A stretch of 64,000 nt of DNA, taken from assembly GCF_019145435.1 (NCBI RefSeq), contig NZ_JAHSTS010000001.1, positions 1,936,001-2,000,000 on the forward strand, written 5' to 3'. Origin of the DNA: Pseudomonas ekonensis. Lineage in GTDB: Bacteria > Pseudomonadota > Gammaproteobacteria > Pseudomonadales > Pseudomonadaceae. Positions 1 through 8,947 of the stretch are shown here, piece by piece. Every line of letters starts with the position of its first letter. Within the stretch, counting starts at the first letter, position 1. The translations under genes and the position numbers were made by a program. The notes under the pieces are model-generated. The model saw only the letters and a list, made by a program, of their open reading frames with translations, ran no database searches and had not been told where the DNA came from.

Positions 1-147
1 GAACTGCCGGTGGAAGTGGAACTCGGAGAAGTTCGCCACCCGGCTCAGCGCCTTCACCGACAAGTCGCCTTCGAGGTTGGCGTCGATGTAGGCGAGCACG
101 GCGTTGAAGCGTTTCGTGTAGGCGGTCAGGGTCGGCGTGTCTGCCAC
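1..147 (-). CDS. AraC family transcriptional regulator, N-terminal part (cut by window edge)
   Basis: Only the first 49 codons are present. They read VADTPTLTAYTKRFNAVLAY and continue with a helix-turn-helix beginning (SVKALSRVANFSEFHFHRQF), which is the start of an AraC/XylS DNA-binding domain. The domain sits at the very N terminus, as in the AraC proteins that carry a GyrI-like effector domain behind it; that second domain is outside the window, so this subtype is inference. Start is GTG at 147, preceded by AGGAG with 8 nt spacing. The 180 bp between it and the divergent OsmC/YcaO gene must hold both promoters. Confidence 0.75.
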   Translation of the reverse strand, partial: MADTPTLTAYTKRFNAVLAYIDANLEGDLSVKALSRVANFSEFHFHRQF

Positions 148-328
148 GGGCAAGGCTCCTGGGTTGCGGTCGGCCCTAGCATCGGCGAGGGCGGGGCTCG
201 TGCGCCTAGCCGCGTTTGCTCAACGCGGGGTTCCGTCCGGCGACCGAATGACATTCGCACAAGACTTCCGGCGCAAAAGCCGGATAATGGCGGCCAATTC
301 GTACAGCCCGCTATTCTGGTAACCCCGC

Positions 329-2533
329 ATGGAAATCAAGGTCAACTTTCTCGACAACCTTCGGCTTGAAGCCAAGTTCGACGACTTCACGGTGATCGCC
401 GATCAGCCCATCCGCTACAAGGGCGACGGTTCGGCCCCGGGGCCGTTCGACTACTTCCTGGCGTCGTCGGCGTTGTGCGCGGCCTACTTCGTGAAGCTGT
501 ATTGCGAGACCCGCAATATTCCCACCGAAAACATCCGCCTGTCGCAGAACAACATCGTTGACCCGGAGAACCGCTACAACCAGATCTTCAAGATCCAGGT
601 CGAGCTGCCGGCGGACATCAGCGCCAAGGACCGTCAGGGCATCCTGCGCTCCATCGACCGCTGCACCGTGAAGAAGGTGGTGCAGACCGGCCCCGAATTC
701 GTGATCGAGGAAGTGGAAAACCTCGACGCCGACGCCCAGGCGCTGCTGATGCCGAGTGCGGGCTCGGGCGAGGGCACGTACATCATGGGCAAGGACCTGC
801 CGCTGGAGCAGACCATCGCCAACATGTCGGGCATTCTGGCCGACCTCGGCATGAAGATCGAGATCGCCTCGTGGCGCAACATCGTGCCCAACGTGTGGTC
901 GCTGCACATCCGCGACGCGCAGTCGCCGATGTGCTTCACCAACGGCAAGGGCGCGACCAAGGAAGGCGCGCTGGCCTCGGCGCTGGGCGAGTTCATCGAG
1001 CGGCTCAACTGCAACTTCTTCTACAACGACCAGTTCTGGGGCGAAGAGATCGCCAATGCGCCGTTCGTGCATTACCCGGACGAGCGCTGGTTCAAGCCGG
1101 GTCCGAAAGACGAGCTGCCGAGCGAGATCCTCGACGATTATTGCCTGGAGTTCTACAACCCGGATGGCGAGCTGCGCGGCTCGCACCTGTACGACACCAA
1201 CTCCGGCAACACCCAGCGCGGCATCTGCTCGCTGCCGTTCGTGCGCCAGTCCGACGGCGAAACGGTGTACTTCCCGTCCAACCTGATCGAAAACCTGTAC
1301 CTGAGCAACGGCATGAGCGCCGGCAACACCCTGGTGGAGGCGCAGGTGCAGTGTCTGTCGGAGATCTTCGAACGGGCGGTGAAACGCGAAATCCTGGAGA
1401 ACGAACTGGCGCTGCCGGACGTGCCGCAAGAGGTGCTGGCCAAGTACCCCGGCATCGTCGCGGGCATCGAAGGGCTTGAGGCCCAGGGCTTCCCGGTGCT
1501 GGTGAAGGATGCGTCGCTGGGCGGCGAGTTCCCGGTGATGTGCGTCACCCTGATGAACCCGCGCACCGGCGGCGTGTTCGCCTCGTTCGGCGCCCACCCG
1601 AGCTTCGAGGTGGCGCTGGAGCGCAGCTTGACCGAACTGCTGCAGGGCCGCAGCTTCGAAGGCCTGAACGACCTGCCGGCGCCGACCTTCGAAAGCCATG
1701 CGCTGACCGAGCCGAACAACTTCGTCGAGCACTTCATCGACTCCAGCGGCGTGGTGTCGTGGCGCTTCTTCAGCGCCAGGGCCGATCACGAATTCGTCGA
1801 GTGGGACTTCTCCGGCCACGGCGAAGACTCCAACGCCCAGGAAGCCGCGACGTTGTTCGGCATCCTCGAAGACCTGGGCAAAGAGGTGTACATGGCGGTG
1901 TACGACCACCTCGGCGCACAAGCCTGCCGGATCCTGGTGCCGGACTACTCGGAGATCTACCCGGTGGAGGACCTGATCTGGGACAACACCAACAAGGCCC
2001 TGCTGTTCCGCGAAGACATCCTCAACCTGCACAGCCTCGACAACCGCAGCCTGCGGGTGCTGGGCAAGCGTCTGGACAACAGCGAGCTGGACGACTACAC
2101 CGACATCACCACCCTGATCGGCATCGAGTTCGACGACAACACGGTGTGGGGCCAGTTGACGATCCTGGAGCTCAAGCTGCTGATCCACCTGGCCTTGCAG
2201 CGTTTCGAGCAGGCCAAGGAACTGGTGGAAGCCTTCCTGCAGTACAACGACAACACCGTCGAGCGCGGGCTGTTCTACCAGGCGCTGAACGCGGTGCTGG
2301 AAGTGCATCTGGACGACGAGCTGGAACTGGCCGACTACGAGACCAACCTGCGCCGGATGTTCGGCAACGAGCGGATGGACGCGGTGATCGGCTCGGTGGA
2401 CGGCAGCGTGCGTTTCTATGGCTTGACGCCGACGAGCATGAAGCTCGAAGGGCTCGACCGCCACCTGCGGCTGATCGACAGCTACAAGAAGCTGCACGCG
2501 GCCCGGGCGGCGGTGGCGGGCGTGTCTCGCTGA
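329..2533 (+). CDS. OsmC domain / YcaO domain fusion protein
   Basis: 734 aa. Residues about 1-140 are an OsmC-like domain with the two usual cysteines (in SSALCAAYF and IDRCTVKK). Residues about 150-560 are a YcaO domain that follows E. coli YcaO closely (NVWSLHIRDA, FTNGKGATKEGALASALGE, SNGMSAGNT, FASFGAHPSFEVALER, HFIDSSGVVSW). The C-terminal part is helical, as in E. coli YcaO. YcaO domains activate amide backbones with ATP; E. coli YcaO is known to assist RimO in beta-methylthiolation of ribosomal protein S12. OsmC proteins reduce hydroperoxides. No rimO or RiPP precursor is adjacent, so a housekeeping YcaO role is the best inference. It is longer than E. coli YcaO (586 aa) because of the fused OsmC domain. 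A strong terminator follows 8 nt after the stop. Confidence 0.93.
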   Translation: MEIKVNFLDNLRLEAKFDDFTVIADQPIRYKGDGSAPGPFDYFLASSALCAAYFVKLYCETRNIPTENIRLSQNNIVDPENRYNQIFKIQVELPADISAKDRQGILRSIDRCTVKKVVQTGPEFVIEEVENLDADAQALLMPSAGSGEGTYIMGKDLPLEQTIANMSGILADLGMKIEIASWRNIVPNVWSLHIRDAQSPMCFTNGKGATKEGALASALGEFIERLNCNFFYNDQFWGEEIANAPFVHYPDERWFKPGPKDELPSEILDDYCLEFYNPDGELRGSHLYDTNSGNTQRGICSLPFVRQSDGETVYFPSNLIENLYLSNGMSAGNTLVEAQVQCLSEIFERAVKREILENELALPDVPQEVLAKYPGIVAGIEGLEAQGFPVLVKDASLGGEFPVMCVTLMNPRTGGVFASFGAHPSFEVALERSLTELLQGRSFEGLNDLPAPTFESHALTEPNNFVEHFIDSSGVVSWRFFSARADHEFVEWDFSGHGEDSNAQEAATLFGILEDLGKEVYMAVYDHLGAQACRILVPDYSEIYPVEDLIWDNTNKALLFREDILNLHSLDNRSLRVLGKRLDNSELDDYTDITTLIGIEFDDNTVWGQLTILELKLLIHLALQRFEQAKELVEAFLQYNDNTVERGLFYQALNAVLEVHLDDELELADYETNLRRMFGNERMDAVIGSVDGSVRFYGLTPTSMKLEGLDRHLRLIDSYKKLHAARAAVAGVSR

Positions 2534-2541
2534 CCGCGGCC

Positions 2542-2573
2542 ACAAAAAAAGCACCTTCGGGTGCTTTTTTTGT
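2542..2573 (+). terminator. Rho-independent terminator after the OsmC/YcaO gene
   Basis: The arms AAAAAAAGCACC and GGTGCTTTTTTT flank a TTCG loop and run into a T tract. It is nearly symmetrical, so it can also end the convergent minus-strand gene that stops at 2585. Confidence 0.9.
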
Positions 2574-2584
2574 GGGTGAGTGTT

Positions 2585-3445
2585 TCAGTCTTGCCCGTGG
2601 TGGCGGCGGGTCTTTCCGACGACGCTTTGGATATCGAAGTCGCCCGTAACGCGCACGGTCTGGTCATTTTTGTCCATGAAGTCTGCCGCCAACGTGCCCT
2701 GGGCATGTCCGCTTGCCGGAAGCGAGGTGAGGGTGAGGGTGCCGGCCACCGCCGGGAAAATGCCCTCGAGCGACCTGAAGTAGCTGACCCGGACATCCGG
2801 ATTGTTCTTCAGTTCATGAGTGCCGGTGTTCACGTGTTCCTTGATGATCAGCGCGATGTTGGATTTCGACGGCGGCAGCTCCGTAGCTTTCTCCATGCGG
2901 CCCACGACTTCCCAGTAACGGGAAGGATCGATCGGCGGCTCCTTGAGCTCGATGCTCACTTCATCGGCGCGGAAATCACCCCAAGCGCTGGTGGCCGTGA
3001 ACGTGCCGCGACCGGTTGCATCGCCGACGCCGTCGGTGATGCCCGTCAGGTCGAAACTGCCTTCGCTGATGTTGATGAGGGTCTCGCCGAGCTTCGCCTG
3101 GAACTGAAAACTGCCTTTCATCCGCTGCGCTTGGGCGTCAAAGCTGAGGAGCATGACGCCCGAACGCGAGTTCAGAATGTCTGCGTGCGATGCTGAAAAC
3201 CGGCTATAGGTGCCGCGTCCTTGCTCTGGCGATACGGGGTCGGCCACCAATGTGAGCGTCACCGGCTCACCGGTGTCCGCGATGCTCTTGGGCACCCGGA
3301 AATCAAGGTAGTGGTAGTCGCCATTGGGCATGTCCTGGCGGGCCTGCAAGTGATACCAGTCGCCGACCAGACGCAGGGCAAAATCGTTGTCGCCGACAAA
3401 GGTTTCGTTCCAGTAGCTGATTGACGCTTTCATCGAATTGTTCAT
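2585..3445 (-). CDS. Hypothetical protein, 286 aa
   Basis: I do not recognise the family. The protein starts MNNSMKASISYWNETFVGDN, has no signal peptide or membrane helix, and is rich in beta-strand-like, alternating sequence (GDWYHLQARQ, VTLTLVADPV, GRGTFTATSAWGDFRADEV). The start at 3445 is chosen because GGGAG lies 8 nt upstream; a longer open frame to 3748 has non-coding composition. It is convergent with the OsmC/YcaO gene and downstream of the diguanylate cyclase in the same direction, but 130 bp separate them and a palindrome lies in between, so it probably has its own promoter. Confidence 0.75.
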   Translation of the reverse strand: MNNSMKASISYWNETFVGDNDFALRLVGDWYHLQARQDMPNGDYHYLDFRVPKSIADTGEPVTLTLVADPVSPEQGRGTYSRFSASHADILNSRSGVMLLSFDAQAQRMKGSFQFQAKLGETLINISEGSFDLTGITDGVGDATGRGTFTATSAWGDFRADEVSIELKEPPIDPSRYWEVVGRMEKATELPPSKSNIALIIKEHVNTGTHELKNNPDVRVSYFRSLEGIFPAVAGTLTLTSLPASGHAQGTLAADFMDKNDQTVRVTGDFDIQSVVGKTRRHHGQD

Positions 3446-3531
3446 TGCCGCGCTCCCTGGCTTTCGGGCCGGTGGTGTCCACTGTTGGGTCAGTGAGCCG
3501 GTAACGTAGCAACAGAACGGCAAGCGGATAA

Positions 3532-3547
3532 CTGTCAGAGTTGACAG
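3532..3547. promoter_or_regulatory. Palindrome CTGTCA-N4-TGACAG upstream of the 286-aa gene
   Basis: The palindrome CTGTCAGAGTTGACAG lies about 90 nt upstream of the start at 3445. A longer version of the same motif lies at 33426-33445 upstream of a secreted-protein gene. It is a plausible operator; the regulator is unknown. Confidence 0.4.
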
Positions 3548-3575
3548 GTGTGCCGTCCCTGAGACGGGCAGCCGG

Positions 3576-5135
3576 TCAGGGGGCGCCCGCCGAACACCAG
3601 CGGTTGCGGCCTTGCTGCTTGGCCTGGTACAGGCAGGTGTCCGCGGCCTTGAGCAAGGTGGCAGGCATGACGTCGTCGGTGACCGGATGAGCGGTGGCGA
3701 TCCCGGCGCTGGCGGTGACGTAGCCCAGCGGATGCCCGCTGTGCGCAAGCTGCAGCGAGCGGATGGCCTGCAGGATCTGCCCGGCCACCTCGGCGGCCCC
3801 GGCGCCGTCGGTGTTGGGCAGGAGCACGGTGAACTCTTCGCCGCCGTAACGCACGGCCAGGTCGCCGGGGCGTTTCACCGCCTGCCGGATCGCCTGCCCG
3901 ACGGCGTGCAGGCAATCGTCGCCGGCGGCGTGGCCGTAGCGGTCGTTGTAGCGCTTGAAGTGGTCGACATCGAGCATGATCAGCGACAGCGCCGAGCCCT
4001 GGCGGCGGGCCAGGCGGATCTCGTCGGCCAGCGCCGCGTCCAGCCGGCGGCGGTTGCCCAGGCCGGTGAGGCTGTCGGTCAGCGCCATGTCGCGCATGGT
4101 CTGGTGGGCTTGGCGGATCTCGCGCTCCATGGCCATGCGCTGGCGCAACTGGTTCAGCACGATGAGCCCGAACGTGGACAGCACCAGAATCAGGAACACC
4201 AGCACCAGGCCGTTCTTGAGCAGGTCCCGGCGCCAGGGCGCGATGATCGAGTCCCGGGACAGGCCGGCCTCCACCACCAACGGGTAGGTGGTCAGGGCAC
4301 GGTAGCCGTACAGGCGCTCGGTGTCGTCGACCACGGCCTTGATCTGCGCCGTGCCGGTGTTGGCGCTGGGCAGGTAAGTCTTGAAGATCTCGCTGCCGGC
4401 CAGGCTCTTGCCCACCACCTGGGCGATGAACGGGCGCCGCACGAGGATGGTGCCGTCGCGCAGGGCCAGCACCAGCGCACCCTTGTCGTCGATCCGGAAG
4501 TCGCCGTAGTAGTCGACGAAATAGCTGACTTTCACCGTCCCCAGCAGCACGCCGGCGAACGAGCCGTCGGGGTTGTTCAGGCGACGCGAGATGGGAATGA
4601 TCAGGTCGTGAGTGGAGCGGCTTTCCACCACCTGGCCGATGCGCACCTGCCGGTCCTCGTGGGTGCGGTGGTACTGGAAGTAGTCGCGGTCAGCGTTGTT
4701 GGCCATCTCCGGCGTGACCTCTTTGTCGGTCACGATCCATTGCCCGTCCGGGCCGTAGATGAACAGGCCGTGCAGCTGCGGCATGATTTTCGACTGCTGC
4801 ACCAAGAGGTTGTGGATGCGCTTGACGTCCATGTTCTGCAGGCCGTCGCCCTCGACCCGTTCGCACAGCCCGGCGGTGAGCACGTCGACCTGGCGGATGG
4901 TGTCTTCGGCGTGCTGGGCGGTGGCCCGGGCCAGGTTGGTCACCGAGTCGCGGGCAGAGGCGAACGCCGCCCGGTAGTCGCGCCAGGTGCGCCAGCTCTC
5001 GACCGCCACAAAGGCAATGACCACCACCAGCATGAAGCTGACGGTCAGGCGCAGGGTCGATCCGGCTTTGGCGTGGCGGGAAGGGGGCGGTGTGGCGTGG
5101 TCTGTTGTCAGCTCTGGCCGGTCGCGTCCGAGCAT
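3576..5135 (-). CDS. Membrane-bound diguanylate cyclase (dCache + GGDEF)
   Basis: 519 aa. A short cytoplasmic N terminus is followed by a membrane helix at about 28-48 (LTVSFMLVVVIAFVAVESW), a periplasmic dCache-type sensor to about 290 (FIYGPDGQWIVTDKEVT, DRDYFQYHRTHEDRQVRIGQ), a second helix at about 295-315 and a GGDEF domain. The active-site loop is RYGGEEF (GGEEF at 431-435). An inhibitory RxxD site (RPGD, 422-425) sits five residues before it, so both c-di-GMP synthesis and product inhibition are expected. ATG at 5135 is preferred over ATG at 5141 because AAGGAG lies 6 nt before the former and directly abuts the latter. The ligand of the Cache domain cannot be inferred. Confidence 0.93.
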   Translation of the reverse strand: MLGRDRPELTTDHATPPPSRHAKAGSTLRLTVSFMLVVVIAFVAVESWRTWRDYRAAFASARDSVTNLARATAQHAEDTIRQVDVLTAGLCERVEGDGLQNMDVKRIHNLLVQQSKIMPQLHGLFIYGPDGQWIVTDKEVTPEMANNADRDYFQYHRTHEDRQVRIGQVVESRSTHDLIIPISRRLNNPDGSFAGVLLGTVKVSYFVDYYGDFRIDDKGALVLALRDGTILVRRPFIAQVVGKSLAGSEIFKTYLPSANTGTAQIKAVVDDTERLYGYRALTTYPLVVEAGLSRDSIIAPWRRDLLKNGLVLVFLILVLSTFGLIVLNQLRQRMAMEREIRQAHQTMRDMALTDSLTGLGNRRRLDAALADEIRLARRQGSALSLIMLDVDHFKRYNDRYGHAAGDDCLHAVGQAIRQAVKRPGDLAVRYGGEEFTVLLPNTDGAGAAEVAGQILQAIRSLQLAHSGHPLGYVTASAGIATAHPVTDDVMPATLLKAADTCLYQAKQQGRNRWCSAGAP

Positions 5136-5250
5136 CAACATCTCCTTGGGGCATTCTGGACATAGTGCAGGCGGCCATTATGACAAGGATCGGCGCCAAG
5201 GTCGGGCCGCTCTTGCGGTTGTCGGTGGATTGTCTTGTTTGAGTTGACGG

Positions 5251-5264
5251 TGAAACGCGTTTCA
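5251..5264. promoter_or_regulatory. Perfect 14-bp palindrome TGAAACGCGTTTCA, LacI-family-like operator
   Basis: The site lies 86 nt upstream of the YcaC-like hydrolase start. TGAAAC-GTTTCA half-sites are typical of LacI/GalR-family operators such as that of PtxS in Pseudomonas. A TTGACG hexamer overlaps its left side. No LacI-family gene is in the window, so the regulator is unknown. Confidence 0.45.
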
Positions 5265-5349
5265 GCCGATTTATCACCTGACGGTGACTCATTAATCTGT
5301 GCCCATCTTGAACGCAACGCACTTCAACAATGAAAAAGGAGATCCACCC

Positions 5350-5982
5350 ATGACCGCATTCACCTACAACCGCCTCAACAAAGACGACGCCATCGTACTG
5401 CTGGTGGATCATCAGACCGGCCTGATTTCGCTGGTGCAGGACTTCTCGCCGAACGAGTTCAAGAACAACGTGCTGGCCCTGGCTGACCTGGCCAGGTTCT
5501 TCGACCTGCCGACCGTGCTCACCACCAGCTTCGAGCAGGGCCCCAACGGCCCGCTGGTGCCGGAACTCAAAGAGATGTTCCCCGACGCGCCGTACATCGC
5601 CCGTCCTGGCCAGATCAACGCCTGGGACAACGAAGACTTCGTCAAGGCAATCAAGGCCACCGGCCGCAAGCAGATCATCATCGCCGGCGTGGTGACCGAT
5701 GTGTGCGTGGCGTTCCCGACCCTGTCGGCGCTGGCCGAAGGCTTTGAAGTGTTCGTGGTGACCGATGCCTCCGGCACCTTCAACACCACGGTGCAGCAAG
5801 CGGCCTGGGCCCGCATGTCGGCGGCCGGCGCGCAACTGATGAACTGGTTCTCGGTGGCTTGCGAGCTGCACCGCGACTGGCGCAACGACATCGAAGGGCT
5901 GGGCAACCTGCTGTCCCAGCGCATCCCGAACTACCGCAACCTGATGAACAGCTACGCGGCGCTGTCGGCGCGTCAGGGTTGA
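5350..5982 (+). CDS. YcaC-like isochorismatase-family hydrolase
   Basis: 210 aa, close in length to E. coli YcaC (208 aa). The catalytic aspartate is in LLVDHQTGL, the lysine region is in AIKATGRKQIIIAG, and the cysteine nucleophile is in VVTDVCVAFPTLSA. Family members are cysteine hydrolases of amides or related small molecules; the substrate of YcaC itself is unknown. The start at 5350 is supported by AAGGAG 8 nt upstream; an in-frame ATG at 5299 lacks such a site. It is a single-gene unit with a palindrome upstream and a terminator right after the stop. Confidence 0.9.
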   Translation: MTAFTYNRLNKDDAIVLLVDHQTGLISLVQDFSPNEFKNNVLALADLARFFDLPTVLTTSFEQGPNGPLVPELKEMFPDAPYIARPGQINAWDNEDFVKAIKATGRKQIIIAGVVTDVCVAFPTLSALAEGFEVFVVTDASGTFNTTVQQAAWARMSAAGAQLMNWFSVACELHRDWRNDIEGLGNLLSQRIPNYRNLMNSYAALSARQG

Positions 5983-6000
5983 TCGAATTCGACCACTGAA

Positions 6001-6034
6001 ACAAAAGGCCTGCTTGTGAAAGCAGGCCTTTTGT
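6001..6034. terminator. Bidirectional rho-independent terminator
   Basis: ACAAAAGGCCTGCTT and its complement flank a 4-nt loop. A/T tracts on both sides let it end both the YcaC-like gene and the convergent hydroxyproline operon, whose last stop is at 6039. Confidence 0.9.
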
Positions 6035-6038
6035 CGTT

Positions 6039-7298
6039 TCAGAACCGGCTCAACCGGTACGGCGCCAGATCCGGCAGTTGCCCGCCCTGAGCCGTCAGCG
6101 GTGACGCCATCCGCGCCACCAGTTCCGCCGTCACCGCCGCCTGGGTCAGGCCCAGGTGTTGGTGGCCGAACGCGAGCAGCACTTTGCCGTCGCAGGCCCG
6201 GTCGATGACCGGCAATGAGTCCGGCAGCGAGGGGCGAAAGCCCATCCAGGGGGTGGCGGCGTCGGCATTCAGCGGGGTGCGGAACAGGCCGTCGCTCAAG
6301 CGGTGCAACTGCCAGGCGCGGGCCATGGTCGGCGGGCGCGCAAGGCCTGCGAACTCGACGGTGCCGGCCAGCCGCAAGCCTTCGGCCATCGGCGTCATGA
6401 TGAACTTGCGCTCCAGCGAGGTCACCGGGAAGGGCAGGCGCTCGTGTTCCTGCGGCAGCATCAGGTGGTAGCCGCGTTCGGTGTCCAGCGGCACCCGTTG
6501 ACCGGTCAATGCAGCGGTGAGCGGTGCCGAGTGGGCGCCGCAGGCGATCAGCACGCGGCGGGCGTGCAGCGCTCCGGCGTCGGTCGTCAGCGCGACGCCC
6601 TGGCCGTTCAACCGGCCGCCTTGCACTTGCCGCGTCAGGAACTGCACGCCGCTGGATGCCGCGGCATCGACCAGTTCGCGCACGACCCGGTAAGGGTCGA
6701 GAAAGTGTCCGGTGGCGGGAAAGAACAGCCCGCCCTGAATGTGCGGGCTGAGCTGCGGCGCGACGTCCTGCACCGCACCGGCCTGCCAAAAGTCCACCGG
6801 CACCTGTTGCTGGCGCATGCGTGCCTGAAGCGCCTCGATGGCCGCACGGGACTCGGGCCGTTCGAACACCAGCAGCGAGCCGTCCACCTTCAGCAGGTCG
6901 GGCCGCCGGATGTCACCGAGCAGCCGGTGCCAGGCCCCGAGCGAGTGTTCATTGAGCGTGCGCAAACCCGCCACGGTGTGGCGAAACGGCGCCGGGCGCA
7001 GGTTCAGCAGCAGGCGGGTGAACCAGGGCAGGGCCCGGGGCAGGTATTTCCAGTCCAGGCGCAGCGGCCCCATGGGATCCATGAGCATGGCCGGCAGGCG
7101 CTTGAGGATCGACAGGTCGGCGATCGGGAACACTTGCTCGGTCGCCAGGTGCCCGGCGTTGCCGAACGAGGCGCCGTGGCCGGGGGCCTGCCGGTCGATC
7201 ACCACCACCCGCAGGCCTTGCCGCGCCAGGCGCAGCGCACAGGCCACGCCGATGATGCCGGCGCCGACCACGGCGATGTCGTGCGTGTCGTCGGTCAT
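6039..7298 (-). CDS. FAD-dependent D-hydroxyproline dehydrogenase (DadA family)
   Basis: 419 aa. The N-terminal dinucleotide-binding motif is VVGAGIIGVACALRLA, followed by VVIDRQAPGHGASFGNAGHL. The rest follows the DadA fold to a C-terminal FAD motif around LLAFGHQHLGLTQAA. In hydroxyproline catabolism the single-subunit DadA-like enzyme oxidises cis-4-hydroxy-D-proline to 1-pyrroline-4-hydroxy-2-carboxylate at the membrane. The assignment comes mainly from the neighbours: epimerase, deaminase and semialdehyde dehydrogenase lie in the same operon. It is the last gene, 3 nt after the stop of the aldehyde dehydrogenase, so translational coupling is likely. By sequence alone it could be a general D-amino acid dehydrogenase. 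Confidence 0.85.
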   Translation of the reverse strand: MTDDTHDIAVVGAGIIGVACALRLARQGLRVVVIDRQAPGHGASFGNAGHLATEQVFPIADLSILKRLPAMLMDPMGPLRLDWKYLPRALPWFTRLLLNLRPAPFRHTVAGLRTLNEHSLGAWHRLLGDIRRPDLLKVDGSLLVFERPESRAAIEALQARMRQQQVPVDFWQAGAVQDVAPQLSPHIQGGLFFPATGHFLDPYRVVRELVDAAASSGVQFLTRQVQGGRLNGQGVALTTDAGALHARRVLIACGAHSAPLTAALTGQRVPLDTERGYHLMLPQEHERLPFPVTSLERKFIMTPMAEGLRLAGTVEFAGLARPPTMARAWQLHRLSDGLFRTPLNADAATPWMGFRPSLPDSLPVIDRACDGKVLLAFGHQHLGLTQAAVTAELVARMASPLTAQGGQLPDLAPYRLSRF

Positions 7299-7301
7299 GG
7301 C

Positions 7302-8879
7302 CTAGGCTTCCCTTTGACCGTCGATCAGCCGGCGCAGACCCAGCGGATTGGCCTGGCGCAGCGCTTGCGGCAACAGCGCGTCCGGGAAGTCCTGGTAGCA
7401 GACCGGGCGCAGGAAACGCTGGATCGCCGCCGTGCCCACCGACGTGCTGCGCGGGTCGGAGGTGGCCGGGAACGGGCCGCCGTGCACCATCGCGTCGCAG
7501 ACTTCGACGCCGGTGGGCCAGCCGTTGACCAGCAAGCGTCCGGCCTTGCGCTCCAACGTCGGCAGCAGGGCGCGGGCCTGTTCCAGATCGCCGTCGTCCA
7601 GGTGCAGGGTGGCGGTGAGTTGGCCTTCCAGGTGCTCGGTGACCTGGCGGATTTCGTCGAAATCCTCGCATTGCACGACCAGCGAAGCGGCGCCGAACGC
7701 TTCGGCCTGCAAGCGGCGGTCGGCGAGGAAGTCGACGGCGTCGGTCACGAACAGGTGCGCCTGACACTGGTTCGGCCCGGTGGCACGCTGGCCGACGGCG
7801 GCGATGCGGGCCAGGGCGTTTTCGGCCAGGGCGTTCACGCTGGACTCAAACGCACTGAAGATGCCCGGCGTGAGCATGGTCTGGGCTGCGCTGTGTTGCA
7901 GGTGCTCGGCGGCGTCGGCCACGAAGGCGTCCAGCGCCGGCCCCTTGAAGGCGATCACCAGGCCGGGGTTGGTGCAGAACTGGCCGGCGCCCAAGGTCAG
8001 TGACGCGACGAAACCCCGGGCCAGGGCCTCACCCCGGTTGCGCAGCGCCACCGGGAACAGCAGCACCGGGTTGATCGAACTCATTTCCGCGTACACCGGG
8101 ATCGGTTCCGGGCGCGCCTGGGCGGCCTGGCACAGGGCGAGCCCGCCGCTGCGCGAGCCGGTGAAGCCGACGGCCTTGATGCGCGGGTCGCTGACCAGCG
8201 CGATGCCGACCTCACGGCCTGAGCCGTAGAGCAGCGAAAACACCCCCTCCGGCAATCCGCAGGCCTTCACCGCACGGGCCACGGCGCGGCCGACCAGTTC
8301 GCTGGTGCCGGGGTGGGCGCCGTGGGCCTTGACGACCACCGGGCAGCCCGCCGCCAGCGCCGATGCGGTGTCCCCGCCGGCCACGGAGAACGCCAGCGGG
8401 AAATTGCTCGCGCCGAACACCGCCACCGGGCCCACCGGCACCTGGCGCTGGCGCAGGTCGGCGCGGGGCAGGGGCTGGCGTTGCGGTTGCGCGGGGTCGA
8501 TGCGCACGTCCAGCCATTCGCCGGCCCGCACCGTGCGGGCGAACAGGCGCAATTGGTGGCAGGTGCGGCCGCGTTCGCCCAGCAGGCGCGGGCGCGGCAG
8601 GCCGGTTTCGGCCATGGCGCGGTCGATCAGCGCGTCGCCGAGCGCTTCGATCTCCTGGGCGATGGTGTCGAGAAATCCGGCGCGCTGTTCAACGGATGTT
8701 TCGCGGTACGGATCGAACGCGGCCTCGGCCAAGGCGCAGGTCTGTCCGACCTGCCCGGCGTCGCCGCCGAAGTAGGCCGGCTCCAGCGCGGCGTCGGTGG
8801 CCGGGTCGATCCCTCGGATCGCCTCGCGGTGGCCGGTGATGGCGTGTTGGCCGATCAGCAGTTTGCCCGTCAGGGTCAT
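7302..8879 (-). CDS. NADP-type alpha-ketoglutarate semialdehyde dehydrogenase
   Basis: 525 aa, the length of the KGSADH/'aldehyde dehydrogenase (NADP+)' group. The catalytic cysteine is in [12 protein letters not shown] and the coenzyme-binding GFTGSRSGG motif precedes it. It oxidises 2,5-dioxopentanoate (alpha-ketoglutarate semialdehyde) to 2-oxoglutarate, the last step of the hydroxyproline route. It lies between the deaminase and the D-hydroxyproline dehydrogenase in one operon. Confidence 0.9.
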   Translation of the reverse strand: MTLTGKLLIGQHAITGHREAIRGIDPATDAALEPAYFGGDAGQVGQTCALAEAAFDPYRETSVEQRAGFLDTIAQEIEALGDALIDRAMAETGLPRPRLLGERGRTCHQLRLFARTVRAGEWLDVRIDPAQPQRQPLPRADLRQRQVPVGPVAVFGASNFPLAFSVAGGDTASALAAGCPVVVKAHGAHPGTSELVGRAVARAVKACGLPEGVFSLLYGSGREVGIALVSDPRIKAVGFTGSRSGGLALCQAAQARPEPIPVYAEMSSINPVLLFPVALRNRGEALARGFVASLTLGAGQFCTNPGLVIAFKGPALDAFVADAAEHLQHSAAQTMLTPGIFSAFESSVNALAENALARIAAVGQRATGPNQCQAHLFVTDAVDFLADRRLQAEAFGAASLVVQCEDFDEIRQVTEHLEGQLTATLHLDDGDLEQARALLPTLERKAGRLLVNGWPTGVEVCDAMVHGGPFPATSDPRSTSVGTAAIQRFLRPVCYQDFPDALLPQALRQANPLGLRRLIDGQREA

Positions 8880-8947
8880 GGCATGTTCCTGGTCAAGAGA
8901 ATGAGACCCGCCGCAGCTGCCTGCGGCGGGTGGGCGTGCAGTGCAGG

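Noticed and set aside
311..2554. 747-codon minus-strand frame opposite the OsmC/YcaO gene
   Set aside because: Antisense shadow; repetitive Val/His/Gln/Arg composition, no ribosome binding site, and it reads through the terminator.
3446..3748. N-terminal extension of the 286-aa protein by about 100 codons
   Set aside because: The extension is Pro/Arg/Ser-rich shadow of the cyclase gene, and GGGAG supports the start at 3445.
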